Assembly (NCBI GenBank): GCA_033060915.1
Contig: CM065389.1
Coordinates: forward strand, 22,972,001-23,036,000
DNA from: Euryodendron excelsum
Lineage: Eukaryota; Streptophyta; Magnoliopsida; Ericales; Pentaphylacaceae
Direction of reading: 5' to 3'
DNA length: 64,000 nt
The translations under genes and the position numbers were made by a program. Shown in pieces: positions 34,553 through 47,365 of the stretch. The first letter of the stretch is position 1, and each line of letters opens with the position of its first letter. Under the pieces are notes generated by a model. That model did not search any database. It worked only from the letters and a program-made list of their open reading frames with translations, and was not told the DNA's origin.

Positions 34553-37500
34553 TGTCGCGCCCAGATTTTTCGCACTCAAGGAATACTCACACAAGTGGGA
34601 AAAATGCTGTACTCTCTCGTTAGAACTCACCCTCCTAAAAGAATGAGTGCGACTAGGTTTGAATTGAAAACAGGTTTAAATAAAGGGCTTTTGAAAAAGA
34701 TTCGGAGTCGCCACCTAACTTGATTAAGGTGAGTTAGGTCACCTAAAAACTAAGAATAATCCGAAGACTACACTTAGGGTTTTTAGAAAACAATTTGAAA
34801 TATCTCCTCGAGAGAGGGTTTTTAAGAAAACAGGTTGTTTGGCAACCTTTGGAAAACATTTAGCCCTTTTTTAGAAAAATAACTCCTTTTGGTCTTTCGA
34901 AATCAGTGATTCTAAGTTCGGAGGTTGGTTACGTGTAGGGAAGACGCACTAAGCTATCACCCTACCCCGCCCTTTCGGTACCTACATGTCAATCTACCCT
35001 AGATTCACCTATGAGAGTCTTTAATTAACAGATGTTCAACCCTATTCACTTTGAAAAACAATGTTTGAAAACTAATTCAGCATGATGCATGAAATGCAAG
35101 TGCAAGATGAAAGAATTGGAAAATAGAAATTGATTTGATTTGAAAATAGATTTGAAGAAATAGAATTGAAATTGGAAAGTTTGAAAATTGGAAGTAGAAG
35201 TTTGAAAATAGAAATTTTGGAATTTTGAAAATAGATTGGAGTTTGAGATTTGAAAAGATTTTGGAAACCGCACCCATAAGGGTGGAATTGAAAGTTTGAA
35301 AAATGTTGTGACCGCACCTATGAAGGTTGCCTACGTATCCCTTTGAGGGAATCAGGTCAGTCGTAGTTTGGACAAGAGTCTGATAGAAGGTTGGATTGAA
35401 GAAGGAAATTGAATTTTGATTTGAAATTGGAAGAAGATATTTGAGATTGAAATTGAAACAATTGGACTTGCTTTGGAAAGATAGGTTTTGGAAAGATTTG
35501 GTTTTAGGAAAGATGGAAGTTTAGGAAACCTAGACTTAGGAAAGGTAGGAGACCTAGGGAAGACTTGAGATTAAGAAAGATTGGATTTAGGAAAGGTTCG
35601 AATTAGGGAAGTTTCAAATTAGGAAAGTTCTGAATTAGGAAAGTTTTATTTTTTGAAAGTTTTGAAATGAGGAAAGTTTTCAAATTAGGAGAGTTTCGAA
35701 TTTAGAAATGTTTGAAAAAGGGAAGTTTTGATTTTGGAAAGTTTTGAAAACAAGGAAGTTTTGAAAATAAGAAAGTTTTGTTTTGGGAAAGGTTTGAAAA
35801 AGGAAAGTTTTCAATTTAGGAAATGTTTGAATTAAGAAAGTCTCGAGTTGAAAAAAAAGTCTTAGATTTGGAAAGATTTGAAGTTTAAGAAAGTTTAGAA
35901 TTTAGAAAGTTTTTAGGTTTAGAAAGATTTAACTTAAGAAGGTTTCAAATTTAGAAAGTTTTGAATTTGGAAAGATTTGATATTTAGAAAGTTTAAGATT
36001 TAGGAAGTTTTAGAGTTTTAGAAAATCTTAAGATTAGGAAAAGTTTGAGTTTAGGAAAGATTTGAAAGCTTGGATTTGAAAAAGATTTTGGAAAGGGGTA
36101 GAATTAGGAAAGATTGGAAAGTTGACTTTTAAAGTTTAGGAAAAATTTTTACGTTCAAGTTTTGGAAACTTAAGATTTAGGAAAGTAGAAGTTTAGGAAG
36201 GATTTGAATTAGGAAAGAGTTGGATTTTGAAATTTAAGGAAAGGTTTAAAGTTTAGGTTTAGGAAACTTATGGTCTAGGAAGGAATTGAATTAGGAAAGG
36301 TTTGGATTAAGAAGGGATTGGATTTGGTTTCTAAAAGAGAAAGGTTGGATTTTGTTTCCAAAAACGGAGGACGGGATCTAGTTTCCTAAACGGGGGGATT
36401 TGATTTGGTTTCCTAAAGGAAAGGTAGGATTTGGTTTCCTAAAGGGAAGATTTGATTTGGCAAGGATTTGGAAAGGGAGATTCTAGAAACCCTAAATTTG
36501 GAAAATTGTTGTTTTGACGTAGAAAAAAGGTTTTGGAAACATGTATAGTTTGGATGTAGAAAACAAAAGAGTTTGGAAACCTAGATTTAGGGCAAAGTTT
36601 GAAAATCATGTTTTTGGAAAGAAAACTAGGGTTTCCTAATCGTGGTTTCTAAGGCTTGATTTGGGCTTTAAGAAAAGAGTTTTTTGGAAAATGCGTTTTT
36701 GGAAACGAAGGTTTTCTAGAAGGGAATCCTATGGAGGAGTTTTTGGAAAGTGTGTTTTTAGAAACAAAGATTTTAGAAGGAAATCCTAGAGAGGAAATTT
36801 CTAGAAGGAAGATTTTGGGAAGAGAATTTTTTAGAAAGGTTTTTGAAGAGAGTTTTTAGGAAGGTGAATCTAGGGAGTGTTTTTAGAAAGTGAATTTTGA
36901 GGAAAAGATTTTGGAGAGGAGTTGGAAAAGAGATTTTAGGAAGAGATTTTTGAAGAGAGAGTTTTGGAAAGTATGAAAACGTCTCACTTTCCTAAAGCGA
37001 TTCTAACCATAAGAGAACTAGAACCACTTTAAGAAAGTGGTTTTGAAAACAAGGTTTGAAAATATAGACCAAAAGGCCACTTTTAATATAACACTTTCCT
37101 AAAGCAACCCTAGCCATGGAAAGGCTACAATCACCCTAGAATTGTGGTTTTGAAAACAAGTTTTTGAAAGAGAGATTTGGATGCACTTTTGAAAACAAGT
37201 TTAAAAACGTTTTGAAAAACAACTTTGAAAACGGTTTTTGGAAGATACAAGACTATGATAAGCACAATGCAATTTGGGGGTCGTGAACATACAAGGCTAA
37301 GGCTTCACCACATAATCAAGGGGGCCGGACCCACGTGGTCTTTGGTTAGACTAGAAGAAAGCCCCCGACACGGTGACTCTCTCATAGTCCAATCCTACAC
37401 ATGGACCGGGAATCCCCTTGTTTCAAGCATGCAAAGAAAGGGGGGGAAAGAAATGGGGGATTAAAATAGAGAAAACGCAAGTGGGTTGGAGAGAGAAGAG

Positions 37501-37855
37501 AGAGGGGGGAAGTGCAGAAAATTAAAGAGAAAGCCTACCTTGTTTCTTGTTTATTTTGCGCGCCGTGCAGTCTTCGATCTTCGGTCTTCGATCTTGATCT
37601 TCACCTTCAGTCTTCAAGGATTGTCTTCAATCTTTGGATGGCTGCTCTTCAAGTCTTGAGAGAGTGGTTGAAGGCTAGTGTATGAGTGTATAGGGGAGTG
37701 TATGAGTGTATAGGAGGCTAGGGTTTGTGTATAGTGGCTAGGGTTTGGGAGAACCTAGGGAGGCTAGGGTTTTGGAGGTGCTCGAGCTCTGTATATCGAA
37801 ATATAGGATTTTTAGGTTAAGTTTGCAGACCCCTTTCACGTTGAATGAGGCTCTG

Positions 37856-37863
37856 TATTTATA
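37856..37863 (-). promoter_or_regulatory. TATA box of S3
   Basis: TATAAATA on the minus strand. Confidence 0.65.
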
Positions 37864-38639
37864 GAGGGAAGACAAACCTGGCGCCTGTTGCAGTGACGCC
37901 AGGCCAAATTATACACTGGCGCTACTAGTAGTGGCGCCAGGCCATTTTTTGGCTTGTAGTGGCACCAACCATTTAGGAAACAATTAAGGTCGGCAAGCAA
38001 CGTATCTTTGACTAGATTTGGGCACCTGTACTAGTGACTACCATGCAATTTTTAGCCTGCCTTCACTGGGAGTGACTCCGGAAAGTTCGGGAATGATTTG
38101 AAGGAGCCGGGAATGACCCGGAAGGCCGAAAAGAAGCAGGAATACTCAAAATAGTGTCCTGGAGGTATTTCACTTGAAAAATGAAGATAAGGTGAGTTGG
38201 AAAGGTTGACCGGGCCTTTAGGGGCAAAACCGTCAATCGGACTAGGAAACTGCCGGGGCGAACCCGGATTGTCCCGAAAAAAGACTTGGGATCTGGAAAC
38301 ATTATTTAGAATGTTTCCAGAGGTTGCCGGTTTGATTCCCAGGGCCGGCGTGGTCGGAAATGGAGACCGGCCCACCAGGGGCAAAACGGTCATTTTGTAC
38401 CGGGTTTGCCGGAACTGACTCGGAATGGTCCAGAAAGGTAAAGGAAGGTCGAGAACACTATAAAAAGTATTCTCGGGACATTACCGGTTTGATACCCAGA
38501 GCCGGTATGGTTCCCGGGGCATTCGGATGCCTAGGGGCAAAATGGTCATCTTGATCGAAAAGTCTCGAAAAAGGTCCTAAGGGTAGTCTGGTCATTTTTC
38601 ACCGAAGTGAGCTAACAAACATGGGTATTGACCTAGGTT

Positions 38640-38930
38640 TTGAGTGTTTCCGCCACTCGGACGGGGTTGAGTATTTCCGTTACTCGGACGGGGTTGAGTA
38701 TTTCCGCTACTCGGACGGGGTTAACAATTTGAGAGTACTTCCGCTACTCGGACGGGGTTGATGATTTGTGAGTATTTCCGCTACTCTAACGGCTTTGTGA
38801 GTATTTCCGCTACTCTAACAGTTTTGTGAGTATTTTCGCTACTCTAACAGTTGAGTATTTCCGCTACTCTAACGGTTCTGTGAGTATTTCCGCTACTCTA
38901 ACGATTGTGTGAGTAGTTTTGCTACTCAGA
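38640..38930. repeat. GAGTA/TACTC hairpin repeat array in S3
   Basis: About ten short units of GAGTATTTCCGCTACTC type in the S3 U3 region, with linkers GGACGGGGTTGA and TAACGGTTTTGT. The array grows and shrinks between LTR copies. Confidence 0.85.
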
Positions 38931-39242
38931 CCGTCCCGAGGAATAAACTGTCTCGAGAGAGGGATTAGAAAGGGGTCTTACCGTCTCCGAAGAGACGTGC
39001 CTGGATTGGAGCCGTCTCGAGGAATAAACTGTCTCGAGAGAGGGATTGGAAAGGGGTCTTACCGACTCCAAAGAGACGTGTCTGGGTTTTGAGTGTTTCC
39101 GCCACTCTAACGGCTTTGTGAGTGTTTCCGCCACTCTGACGGTTTTGTGAGTGTTTCCGCCACTCTGATAGTTTTATGAGTAGTTTTGCTACTCGGACTG
39201 TCTTGAGGAATAAACTGTCTCGAGAGAGGGATTGGAATTGGA
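38930..39242. repeat. 80-81 bp minisatellite in S3, 3 units
   Basis: The smallest array among the eight LTRs. Its third unit is separated by GAGTG/CACTC hairpin units (39070-39190). Confidence 0.9.
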
Positions 39243-39435
39243 ATAAGAAAGGACAATGCCCCTAAGGGCATTTTGGTCATTTTGCCTCTATTTGGGCCTA
39301 AAGGGCCCGCGAAGCAATGGAAAGACGAAATTTGAACCTAGAGGATTAATTGTGATTAGAATATGTCCACAATGACTTGAAAACAAGTCTGGACGGAGTG
39401 TAGACTGCCGAGCGGTCAAAAATGGGGTGCTTACA

Positions 39436-42400
39436 GTAGTCACTAGTACAGGCGCCCAAATCTAGTCAAAGATACGTTGCTTGCCGACCTTAAATCTTTC
39501 CTAATTGGCTGGCGCCACTACTAGTGGCGCCAAGCCAGAAAATGGCCTGGCGCCACTGCAACAGGCGCCAGGTTTGTCCTCCCTCTATAAATACAGAGCC
39601 TCATTCAACGTGAAAGGGGTCTGCAAACTTAACCTAAAAATCCTATACTTCGATATACAGAGCTCGAGCACCTCCAAAACCCTAGCCTCCCTAGGTTTTC
39701 CCAAACCCTAGCCACTATACACAAACCCTAGCCTCTTATACACTCATACACTCTTCCATACACTCATACACTAACCTTCAACCATCCTTTGAAGACTTGA
39801 AGAGCTGCCATCCAAAGCTTGAAGACAACTCTTGAAGGCTGAAGGTGAAGATCAAGACAAAGACCGAAGACCGAAGACAGCGCGGCGCGCAAAATAAAGA
39901 AGACATACGGTAGGCTTTCTCTTTAATTTTCTGTACTTCCCCCCTTCTCTCTTCTCTCTCCAACCTACTTGGGTTTTCTCTATTTTAATCCCATATCTCT
40001 TTCCCCCCCTTTCTTTGCATGCTTGAAACAAGGGGATTCCCGGTCTATGTGTAGGATTGGACTATTGGAGAGTCACCGTGTCGGGGGCTTTCTTCTAGTC
40101 TAACCAAAGACCACGTGAGTCCGGCCCCCTTGATTATGTGGTGAAGCCTTAACCTTGTATGTTCACGACCCCAAATTGCATTGTGCATATCATAGTCTTG
40201 CATCTTCCAAAAACCGTTTTCAAAGTTGTTTTTCAAATCGTTTTCAAACTTGTTTTCAAAATTGCATCAAAATCTCTTTTTCAAAAATATGTTTTCAAAA
40301 CCACAATTCTAAGGTGATTCTAGCCTTTCCATGGCTAGGGTTGCTTTAGGAAAGTGTTACATTAAAAGTGACCTTTTTGGTCTATATTTTCAAATCTTAT
40401 TGTTTTCCAAAACCACTTTCTTAAAGTGTTTCTAGCCCTCTTATGGCTAGAATCGCTTTAGGAAAGTGAGACGTTTTCATACTTTTCAAAAAACTCTCTC
40501 TTCAAAAATCTCTTCCTAAAAATCTCTTTTTCAACATACTTTCCTAAAACTCTCCTCTCCAAAATTGTTTTCAAAAACTCCCCTCCAAAATCTATTTTTT
40601 CAAAACCCCCTTTTCCAACTCCTTTCCAAAACTTCCTCTCCCCAAAATTCACTTTCTAAAAACGCTCCCCAAAAATCTTTTCAAAAACTCTCTTTCCAAA
40701 ATCTCCCTTCTAGAAATTCCCCTCTAGGATTTTCCTTCTAAAATCTTCGTTTCTAAAAACACACTTTTCAAAACTCTTTCTCTTTAAAATCTTTTTCCAA
40801 AACTCTCTTCAAATTTGCTTTCCAAAAACTCTTCCCTCTAGAAACTCCTCCCTAGGATTCCCTTCTAGAAAACTTTCGTTTCCAAAAACGCACTTTCCAA
40901 AAACTCTTTTCTTAGAGCCCAAGTCAAGCCTTAGAGCCCACAACTAGGAAACTCTAATTTTCTTTCGAAAAACATGATTTTCAAACTTTGCCCCAAACCT
41001 AGGTTTCCAAAACCTCTTGTTTTCTACATCAAAACTATACATGTTTCCAAAACCTCTTTTCTACATCAAAACTATAATTTTTCAAATCTAGGGTTTCTAG
41101 AATCTCCTTTTCCAAATCCTTGCGAAATCCTATTTTCCCTTTAGGAAATCGAATCAAATATCCCCATTTAGGAAACTAGATCCCGTCCTCCGTTTTTGGA
41201 AACAAAAATCAAATCTTTTCTTTTAGAAACCAAATCCAATCCCTTCCTAATCTAAACTTTTCTTAATTCAATACTTTCCTAAACCATAAGTTTCCTAAAC
41301 CTAAACTCTAAATCTTTCCTTAAATTTTAAAATCCAACTCTTTCTTAATTCAAATCCTTCCTAAACTTTCACTTTCCTAAATCTTAAGTTTCTAAAACTT
41401 GAACATAAAAATCTTTCCTAAATTTTAAAACTCAACTTTCAAATCTTTCCTAATTCAACCCTTTTCTAATTCTACCCTCTTTTCAAATCTTAACTTCTTA
41501 AACCTAAGTTTTCAAACCTTTCCTAAACTCAAGCCTTTCCTAATTTCAAGACTTTCTAAAATTCAAACTCTAAAACTTTTTAAATCCTAAACTTTCTAAA
41601 TTTCAAATCTTTCTAAAATTCTAAGCTTCCTAAATTCAAAACTTTCTTAAGTTAAATCTTTCTAAACCCAAATCTTTGTAAACTCTAAACTTTCCAAAAC
41701 TTCAACATCTTTCCAAATCTAAGGCTTTTCTAAACTCAAAACTTTCTTAATTCAAACATTTCCTAAATTGAAAACTTTCCTTTTTCAAACCTTTCCTAGA
41801 ACGAAACTTTTCAATTTTCAAAACTTTTCAATTTCTGAATTTTCTTAAATTCAAAACTTTCCTAAACCTAAAACTTTCCTAAATTCAAAACTTTCCTAAT
41901 TTGAAAACTTTCCAAAAATGAAACTTTCTTAACTCAAAACTTTCCTAAATCGGACCTTTCCTAATTCAAACATCTCCTAAAATTCATATCTTTCCAAATC
42001 TTCCAAGCCGAGTCAAATCTTTCCTAAGAATCTTCTCTTTCCTAAGTCTAGGTTTTCTTAAACTTTCTCTTTTTCAAAACAAGTCCAAATCTATCTTTTC
42101 AAATCAAAGTCTAATCTTCTCAATTTCAATTTTTAATCTCCTCTTCTAATTTCAAGTCAAATTCAATTTTCAATTCAATCTCTTTTCAAATCAAACCTTC
42201 TATTTTCAATCGGACTCTTGTTCGAACTATGACTGACCTAATTCCTCCAAAGGGATACGTAGGCAACCTTCATAGGTGCGGTCACAATACTTTTCAAACT
42301 TTCAATTCCACCCTTATTGGTGTGGTTTTCAAAATCTTTTCAAATCTCAAATTCCCATCTACTTTCAAAATTTCTATTTTCAAATTTCTACTTTCAATTT

Positions 42401-43054
42401 TCAAACTTTCCAATTTCAATTCCATCTCTTCAAATCAATTTTCAAATCAAATCAATTTCAAGTCAATCTCTTTTCAAATCTATTTTTCAATTCTCTTAAC
42501 TTGCACTTGCATATCATGCATCATGTTAGTTTCTTTTCAAGCATTGTATTTCTAAAGTGGATAGAATTGGCTAATAGTTAGTTAAAGACTCTCATAGGTG
42601 AATCTAGGGTAGATTGACATGTAGGTACCGAAAGGGCGGGGTAGGGTGATAGCTTAGTGCATCTTCCCTACACGTAACCAACCTCCGAACCTAGATCACT
42701 GTTTTCAAAGACCAAAATGGAGTTATTTTTCTAAAAAGGGCTAAATGTTTTCCAAAGGTTGCCAAACAACCTGTTTTCTTAAAAAACCCTCTCTTGAGGA
42801 GATATTTTCAAAACGTTTTCCAAAAACCCTAAGTGTAGTCTTCAGATTACTCTTAGTTTTTAGGTGACCTAACTCACCTTAATCAAGTTAGGTGGCGACT
42901 CCCAGTCTTTTTCAAAAGCCCTTTATTCAAACCAGTTTTTCAATTCAAACCTAGTCGCACTCATTCTTTTAGGAGGGTGAGTTCTAACGAGAGAGAACAA
43001 CATTTTTCCCGCTTGTGTGAGTATTCCTCGAGTGCGAAAAATCTGGGCGCGACA
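39436..43054 (+). mobile_element. Solo LTR S2, part 2 (3' end)
   Basis: Resumes with the right GTAGT copy. It contains GGCGCC/ACTAGT palindromes (39507-39572), the TATA box (39586), AAACCCTA motifs (39678-39730), an altered G-box (CCACGTGA, 40111), hairpins 40411-40470, cryptic repeat 40470-42540, and the conserved end GGGCGCGACA. With part 1 it makes about 5.2 kb. Confidence 0.92.
39586..39593 (+). promoter_or_regulatory. TATA box of S2
   Basis: TATAAATA, 150 bases downstream of the S3 insertion point. Confidence 0.65.
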
Positions 43055-45208
43055 AGTGGCGCCAGGCTAAAGTTTACACTGGCGCCACTCCAGGCCAATT
43101 TTTGGATTGGTGCCACTACCAGTGGCGCCAGCCACTTAGGAAACATTTAAGGTCGGCAAGCAACGTATCTTTGACTAGATTTGGGTGCCTGTACTAGTGA
43201 CTACCATGCAATTTTTAGCCTGGCTTCACTAGGAGTGACTTTGGAAAGTCCGGGAATGATTTGAAGGAGCCGGGAATGACCCGGAAGGCCGGAAAGGAGT
43301 AGGAACACTTAAAATAGTGTCTTAGAGGTATTTGACTTGAAAAGTGAGGATAAGATGTGTCGGAAAGGTTAACTGGGCCCTTAGGGGGCAAAACAGTCAA
43401 TCAGACCGGGAAGCTGCCGGGGCGAACTCGGACTGTCCCGAACGAAGACTTGAGATCTGGAAACATTATTTAGAATGTTCCCAGAGGTTTCCGGTTTGAT
43501 TTCCAGAGCCGGCGTGGTCGGAAAAGGAGACCGGCCCACCAGGGGCAAAATGGTCATTCCGCACTGGGTTAGCCGGAACTGACTCGGAATGATCCGAAAA
43601 GGTAAGGGGAGGTTGAGAACACTATAAAAAGTAGTCTCAGGAGGTTACCGGTTTGATACCCAGAGCCGGTGTGGTCGGAAAAGGAGACTGGCCCACCAGG
43701 GGCAAAACGGTCATTTTGTACCGGGTTGGCTGGAACTGACTCGGAAATATCCGGAAAGATAAAGGAAGGTTGAGAATACTATAAAAAGCAGTCTCATAGG
43801 GTTACCGGTTTGATACCCAGAGCCGGTGTGGGGCATTCGGACGCCTAGGGGCAAAATGGTCATCTTGACCAGAAAGTCTCGAAAAAGGTCCATAGGACAG
43901 TTTGGTCATTTTTCACCAAAATGGGTTAACAGACACTGGTGTTGACCTGGGTTTTGAGTGTTTCCGCCACTCTAACGACGGTCGTCGTGACACAGGGGTC
44001 TGTTGCCAATTCCCTATATCGACCTATTTGTGAGTATTTTCGCTACTCTAACGGTTTTGTGAGTAGTTTCGCTACTCGGACCGTCTCGAGGAATAAACTG
44101 TCTCGAGAGAGGGATTGGAAAGGGGACTTATCGTCTCCGAAGAGACGTGCCTGAATTGGAACCGCCTCGAGGAATAAACTGTCTCGAGAGTGGGATTGGA
44201 AAGGGGACTTATCGTCTCCGAAGAGACGTGCCTGGATTGGAACCGTCTCGAGGAATAAGCTGTCTCAAGAGTGGGATTGGAAAGGGGTGTTACCATCTCC
44301 GAAGAGACGTGCCTGAGTTGGAACCGTCTCGAGGAATAAGCTGTCTCAAGAGTGGGATTGGAAAGGGGTCTTACCATCTCCGAAGAGACGTGCCTGAGTT
44401 GGAACCGTCTCGAGGAATAAACTATCTCGAGAGAGGGATTGGAAAGGGGCCTTACCGTCTCCGAAGAGACGTGCCTGAGTTGGAATCGTCTCGAGGAATA
44501 AACTGTCTTGAGAGTGGGATTAGAAAGGGGTCTTACCGTCTCCGAAGAGACGTGCCTGAGTTGGAACCGTCTCGAGGAATAAACTGTCTCGAGAGAGGGA
44601 TTGGAAAGGGGTCTTATCGTCTCCGAAGAGACGTGCCTGAGTTGGAACCGTCTCGAGGAATAAACTGTCTCGAGAGAGGGATTGGAAAGGGGTCTTACCA
44701 TCTCCGAAGAGACGTGCCTGAGTTGGAACCGTCTCGAGGAATAAACTGTCTCGAGAGTGGGATTAGAAAGGGGTCTTATCATCTCCGAAGAGACGTGCCT
44801 GGGTTGGAACCGTCTCGAGGAATAAACTGTCTCGAGAGTGAGATTGGAAAGGGGTCTTATGGTCTCCGAAGAGACGTGCCTGAATTGGAACCGTCTCGAG
44901 GAATAAACTGTCTCGAGAGTGGGATTGGAAAGGGGTCTTACGGTCTTCGAAGAGACGTGCTTGAATTGGAACCGTCTCGAGGAATAAACTGTCTCAAGAG
45001 TGGGATGGGAATCGGAAAGAAAAGGACAATGCCTCTAAGGGAATTTTGGTCATTTTGCCTCTATTTGGGCCTGACAAGCCCGCGAAGCGATGGAAAGACA
45101 AAATTTGGACCTAGAGAAATGGTTTCGATAGGAATATGCCCACAATGACTTGAAAACAAGTCTGGACGAAGTGTAGACTGCTGAGCGGTCAAAAATGGGG
45201 TGCTTACA
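43055..45208 (-). mobile_element. Solo LTR S1, part 2 (right, LTR 5' end)
   Basis: Begins with the right AGTGG copy and ends GGGGTGCTTACA. It contains GGCGCC palindromes (43056-43132), about 160-bp repeats (43370-43900), GAGTA/TACTC hairpins (43955-44077) and a 12-unit minisatellite. Confidence 0.9.
44078..45015. repeat. 81-bp minisatellite in S1, 12 units
   Basis: Twelve units of close to exactly 81 bases (27 codons) stay open in more than one frame, giving a 333-codon plus-strand frame and a 236-codon minus-strand frame. I treat these as by-products of a unit length divisible by three. Confidence 0.92.
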
Positions 45209-45388
45209 GGGGGGTAAGTTATTCTCTCTTTGCTTTTTATTGCTCTGCTGTTGCTTAGTTCCTTTTATTTGCAGCTGATTTCGGTTCTATCTTCCCTGCA
45301 AGATGGTGGTGCTTCGAGTAGTTATCCCCCTCCTCCGATGCTGGGTTTCGGGGATTTTGATCCAGATGATATCAACTTCGACCTGTGA
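45209..45388 (+). pseudogene. PMD pseudogene of M1, 3' part
   Basis: Resumes inside the small intron after the S1 insertion (GTAAGT donor at about 45213). The acceptor region reads CTGCAAG where I2 has CTGCAGG, so the normal acceptor is probably damaged. The exon encodes DGGASSSYPPPPMLGFGDF and the acidic end, with TGA at 45386-45388, matching I2's tail. Confidence 0.78.
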
Positions 45389-47365
45389 TAGATGCCCCTT
45401 GTGGAGACTTTGATCCTCTTTTGCCCCCTGTCCCTGAGTTATATTTATGTTAGACAGTTTTACTTTGATATTTTGTATAAAAATGGATATTTATGGTACT
45501 TAGATGCATGGATAGACGGATACATTGATGATTTTTACAACTAGGCATATGATCAGATGCATGTGGTGTATGATGATGTTAGATATCTATTACATGAGTT
45601 GATGTTGATGACTTTTATTTCTACATGGAGTTATATCCTATGTGTGCAAAGCTCATGCTGATTTTTTTTTTTTAACATATGCACAGGTTAGAAATATGTT
45701 AATAGAATGACACAGGGTGCTGTTAGACTTGTAGTCTTGGGAATGGTAACTCCCTCCTCTTCAGGGATTTAGCCTCTCTTCTGACTTGATTCTACCTCGA
45801 TTGGATGATAGCACTTCACACCTTTCTCAACCTCCTGATTGCCTCCAACTCTCTATCTTAGGGTTAGTGTATAGGGGTATTGGACTGAGACTCTCGACTC
45901 TCAGGGTTTTAGCAATAGCTTACCTGGCCTTTGGCAGAGCGATAAGTGGCCAGTCATTTCAATCTAAGGAGACTTTGTTTAGGACCGTAATGTAGGCTAG
46001 GTTATGGGGGTTTTAGAAACAACGGGATATGCAGGCTCAAATTCAATGTTGTTTTCAACAGAGTTTAGATCCATACCATCCTTGACTACTTTTCAGTAGG
46101 ATTAGCATCCTTCTTTAGCTTTGGCAACATATCTAGCTCATTTAGATCAAGCAATCTGTTTTCAATCAGAGGGGACTTTAATAGGGTTGTAATGTAGGTC
46201 ATAGTTTCTAGGTTTTGCAAGAAAGGGTAAAGGCTTGAACCTATCGTTTCTACTTGGTTTCTTCATAACCTAGGATCACCTTTGAATTTCCTTCTTGCTT
46301 TTGACCATATACTTCATAGGGTGAAAATGACCTTGCCCTTTCACCCTTTTTATATACTTTTTAAGATAAACATGACTTTCTTCTCATTTGATCTTCTTAT
46401 CATGCTTTTGAAGATGACTCAATCATGGCTCCTTTAGGCCTTTCTTTAGATAAAGGTCCCCTTTTTTTTTTTTTTTTTTTGCTTCTTGCCCCTTGGCAAC
46501 TTTTTCCTTTACTTTGTCCTTTCTTTTCCTTTATGAAATGAATAATTCTTCGACCCTTTTCCCTTAGGTCTTTTCCTTAACAGTTCAATCTACCCAGTAT
46601 GGGCGGTGATCCCTAGGTTGGGGCTTTCTTGAGGAAAGGATAGATGGCTCAACGGGTTTGGCAAGGAGTTACTTTTGACTGTATGGAAAATGAAATGAGG
46701 GCCTCTCTTCACTTTGAATTAGATTGTTTGATCTGTAGAGCTTTCAACACTATCCTAACATGATGAGGTGGACACCACTCCTAGAGTTCTCAACTATTGT
46801 TTGCCCTAGTATGGGGAGGACATTCTTGGATCGGGGTTAACAAGGAAAATTTTCGCTTTCCGCGAGGCACTAGAGGTTAAGCAAAGGGAATATGAGCACA
46901 CTTGGTCATTTATTTAGTTATTTATTCTTTTTATTTATATGTGGGGAAATGAAAGATGGCTCTTCTTCAACTTGATAAACTGGCCACACATCGCTTAGCC
47001 TCAGAGTCTTACAAGTGCTGCCTTTGGGTAGTATCCTCACTCATCCTTATCCTCTCACTCTCTCTCTGTGGGAAGCTAATTATTTGGTGAGTGGTTAACT
47101 CATGCTATCATCCCTTCAAGTTGGATCATTTCATAAGATAAACCACGTCCCTTACGTAGAAAGTAGTCACTATTCCCCAAGGAAGACAAGACAACAACAA
47201 TGGAATAAGAGACTGTCATTTGATTATTATTATTATTTTTACTGAAAGCATAAAATTCTTAAACAATAAGAAAATGCAAACATTAATTTGAAGATAGAAA
47301 GTGAAAGGGATAGAAAGAAAGTGGGTAAAAACACCCCTCTCTTGTACACTTGTGAAAGGAACCCT
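45389..47365 (-). other. Non-coding stretch between gag and PMD gene (M1)
   Basis: Reverse-complement match to the I1 and I2 stretches. From 45389 to about 45690 it is A/T-rich sequence past the PMD stop, then a poly-T run (45662-45674) and the stop-rich region with CAATCTACCCAGTATGGGCGG-like words, and another poly-T run near 46461-46480. No pol domain is visible. Confidence 0.6.

Larger units (their letters stand above)
34553..39435 (-). mobile_element. Solo LTR S3 (innermost, 4,883 bp, uninterrupted)
   Basis: A complete LTR from TGTCGCGCCC to GGGGTGCTTACA flanked by a perfect GTAGT duplication. Landmarks: cryptic repeat 35050-36980, hairpins 36980-37050, G-box 37331, AAACCCTA motifs near 37725-37775, TATA box 37856-37863, GGCGCC palindromes 37875-37975, about 160-bp repeats 38200-38590, GAGTA/TACTC hairpins 38640-38930, minisatellite 38930-39242. 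As the youngest level it should be the least decayed reference for the family. Confidence 0.95.

Noticed and set aside
37225..37464. Short frames reading GREHTRLRLHHIIKG that recur antisense in all LTRs
   Set aside because: They follow from a conserved LTR nucleotide block around the G-box; starts and ends differ between copies and there is no domain.
44147..45148. Long plus-strand frame of 333 codons with 27-residue repeats, and an opposing 236-codon frame at 44072-44782
   Set aside because: Both are read through the 81-bp minisatellite of a solo LTR. A unit length divisible by three keeps several frames open by itself, and the frames break in LTRs whose units are 80 bp.
29610..45208. Nested inverted repeats as an assembly error
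   Set aside because: Two of the three inner insertions have perfect 5-bp duplications and empty sites are visible in the sister copies; the third differs by one base. Assembly error cannot be fully excluded without reads.
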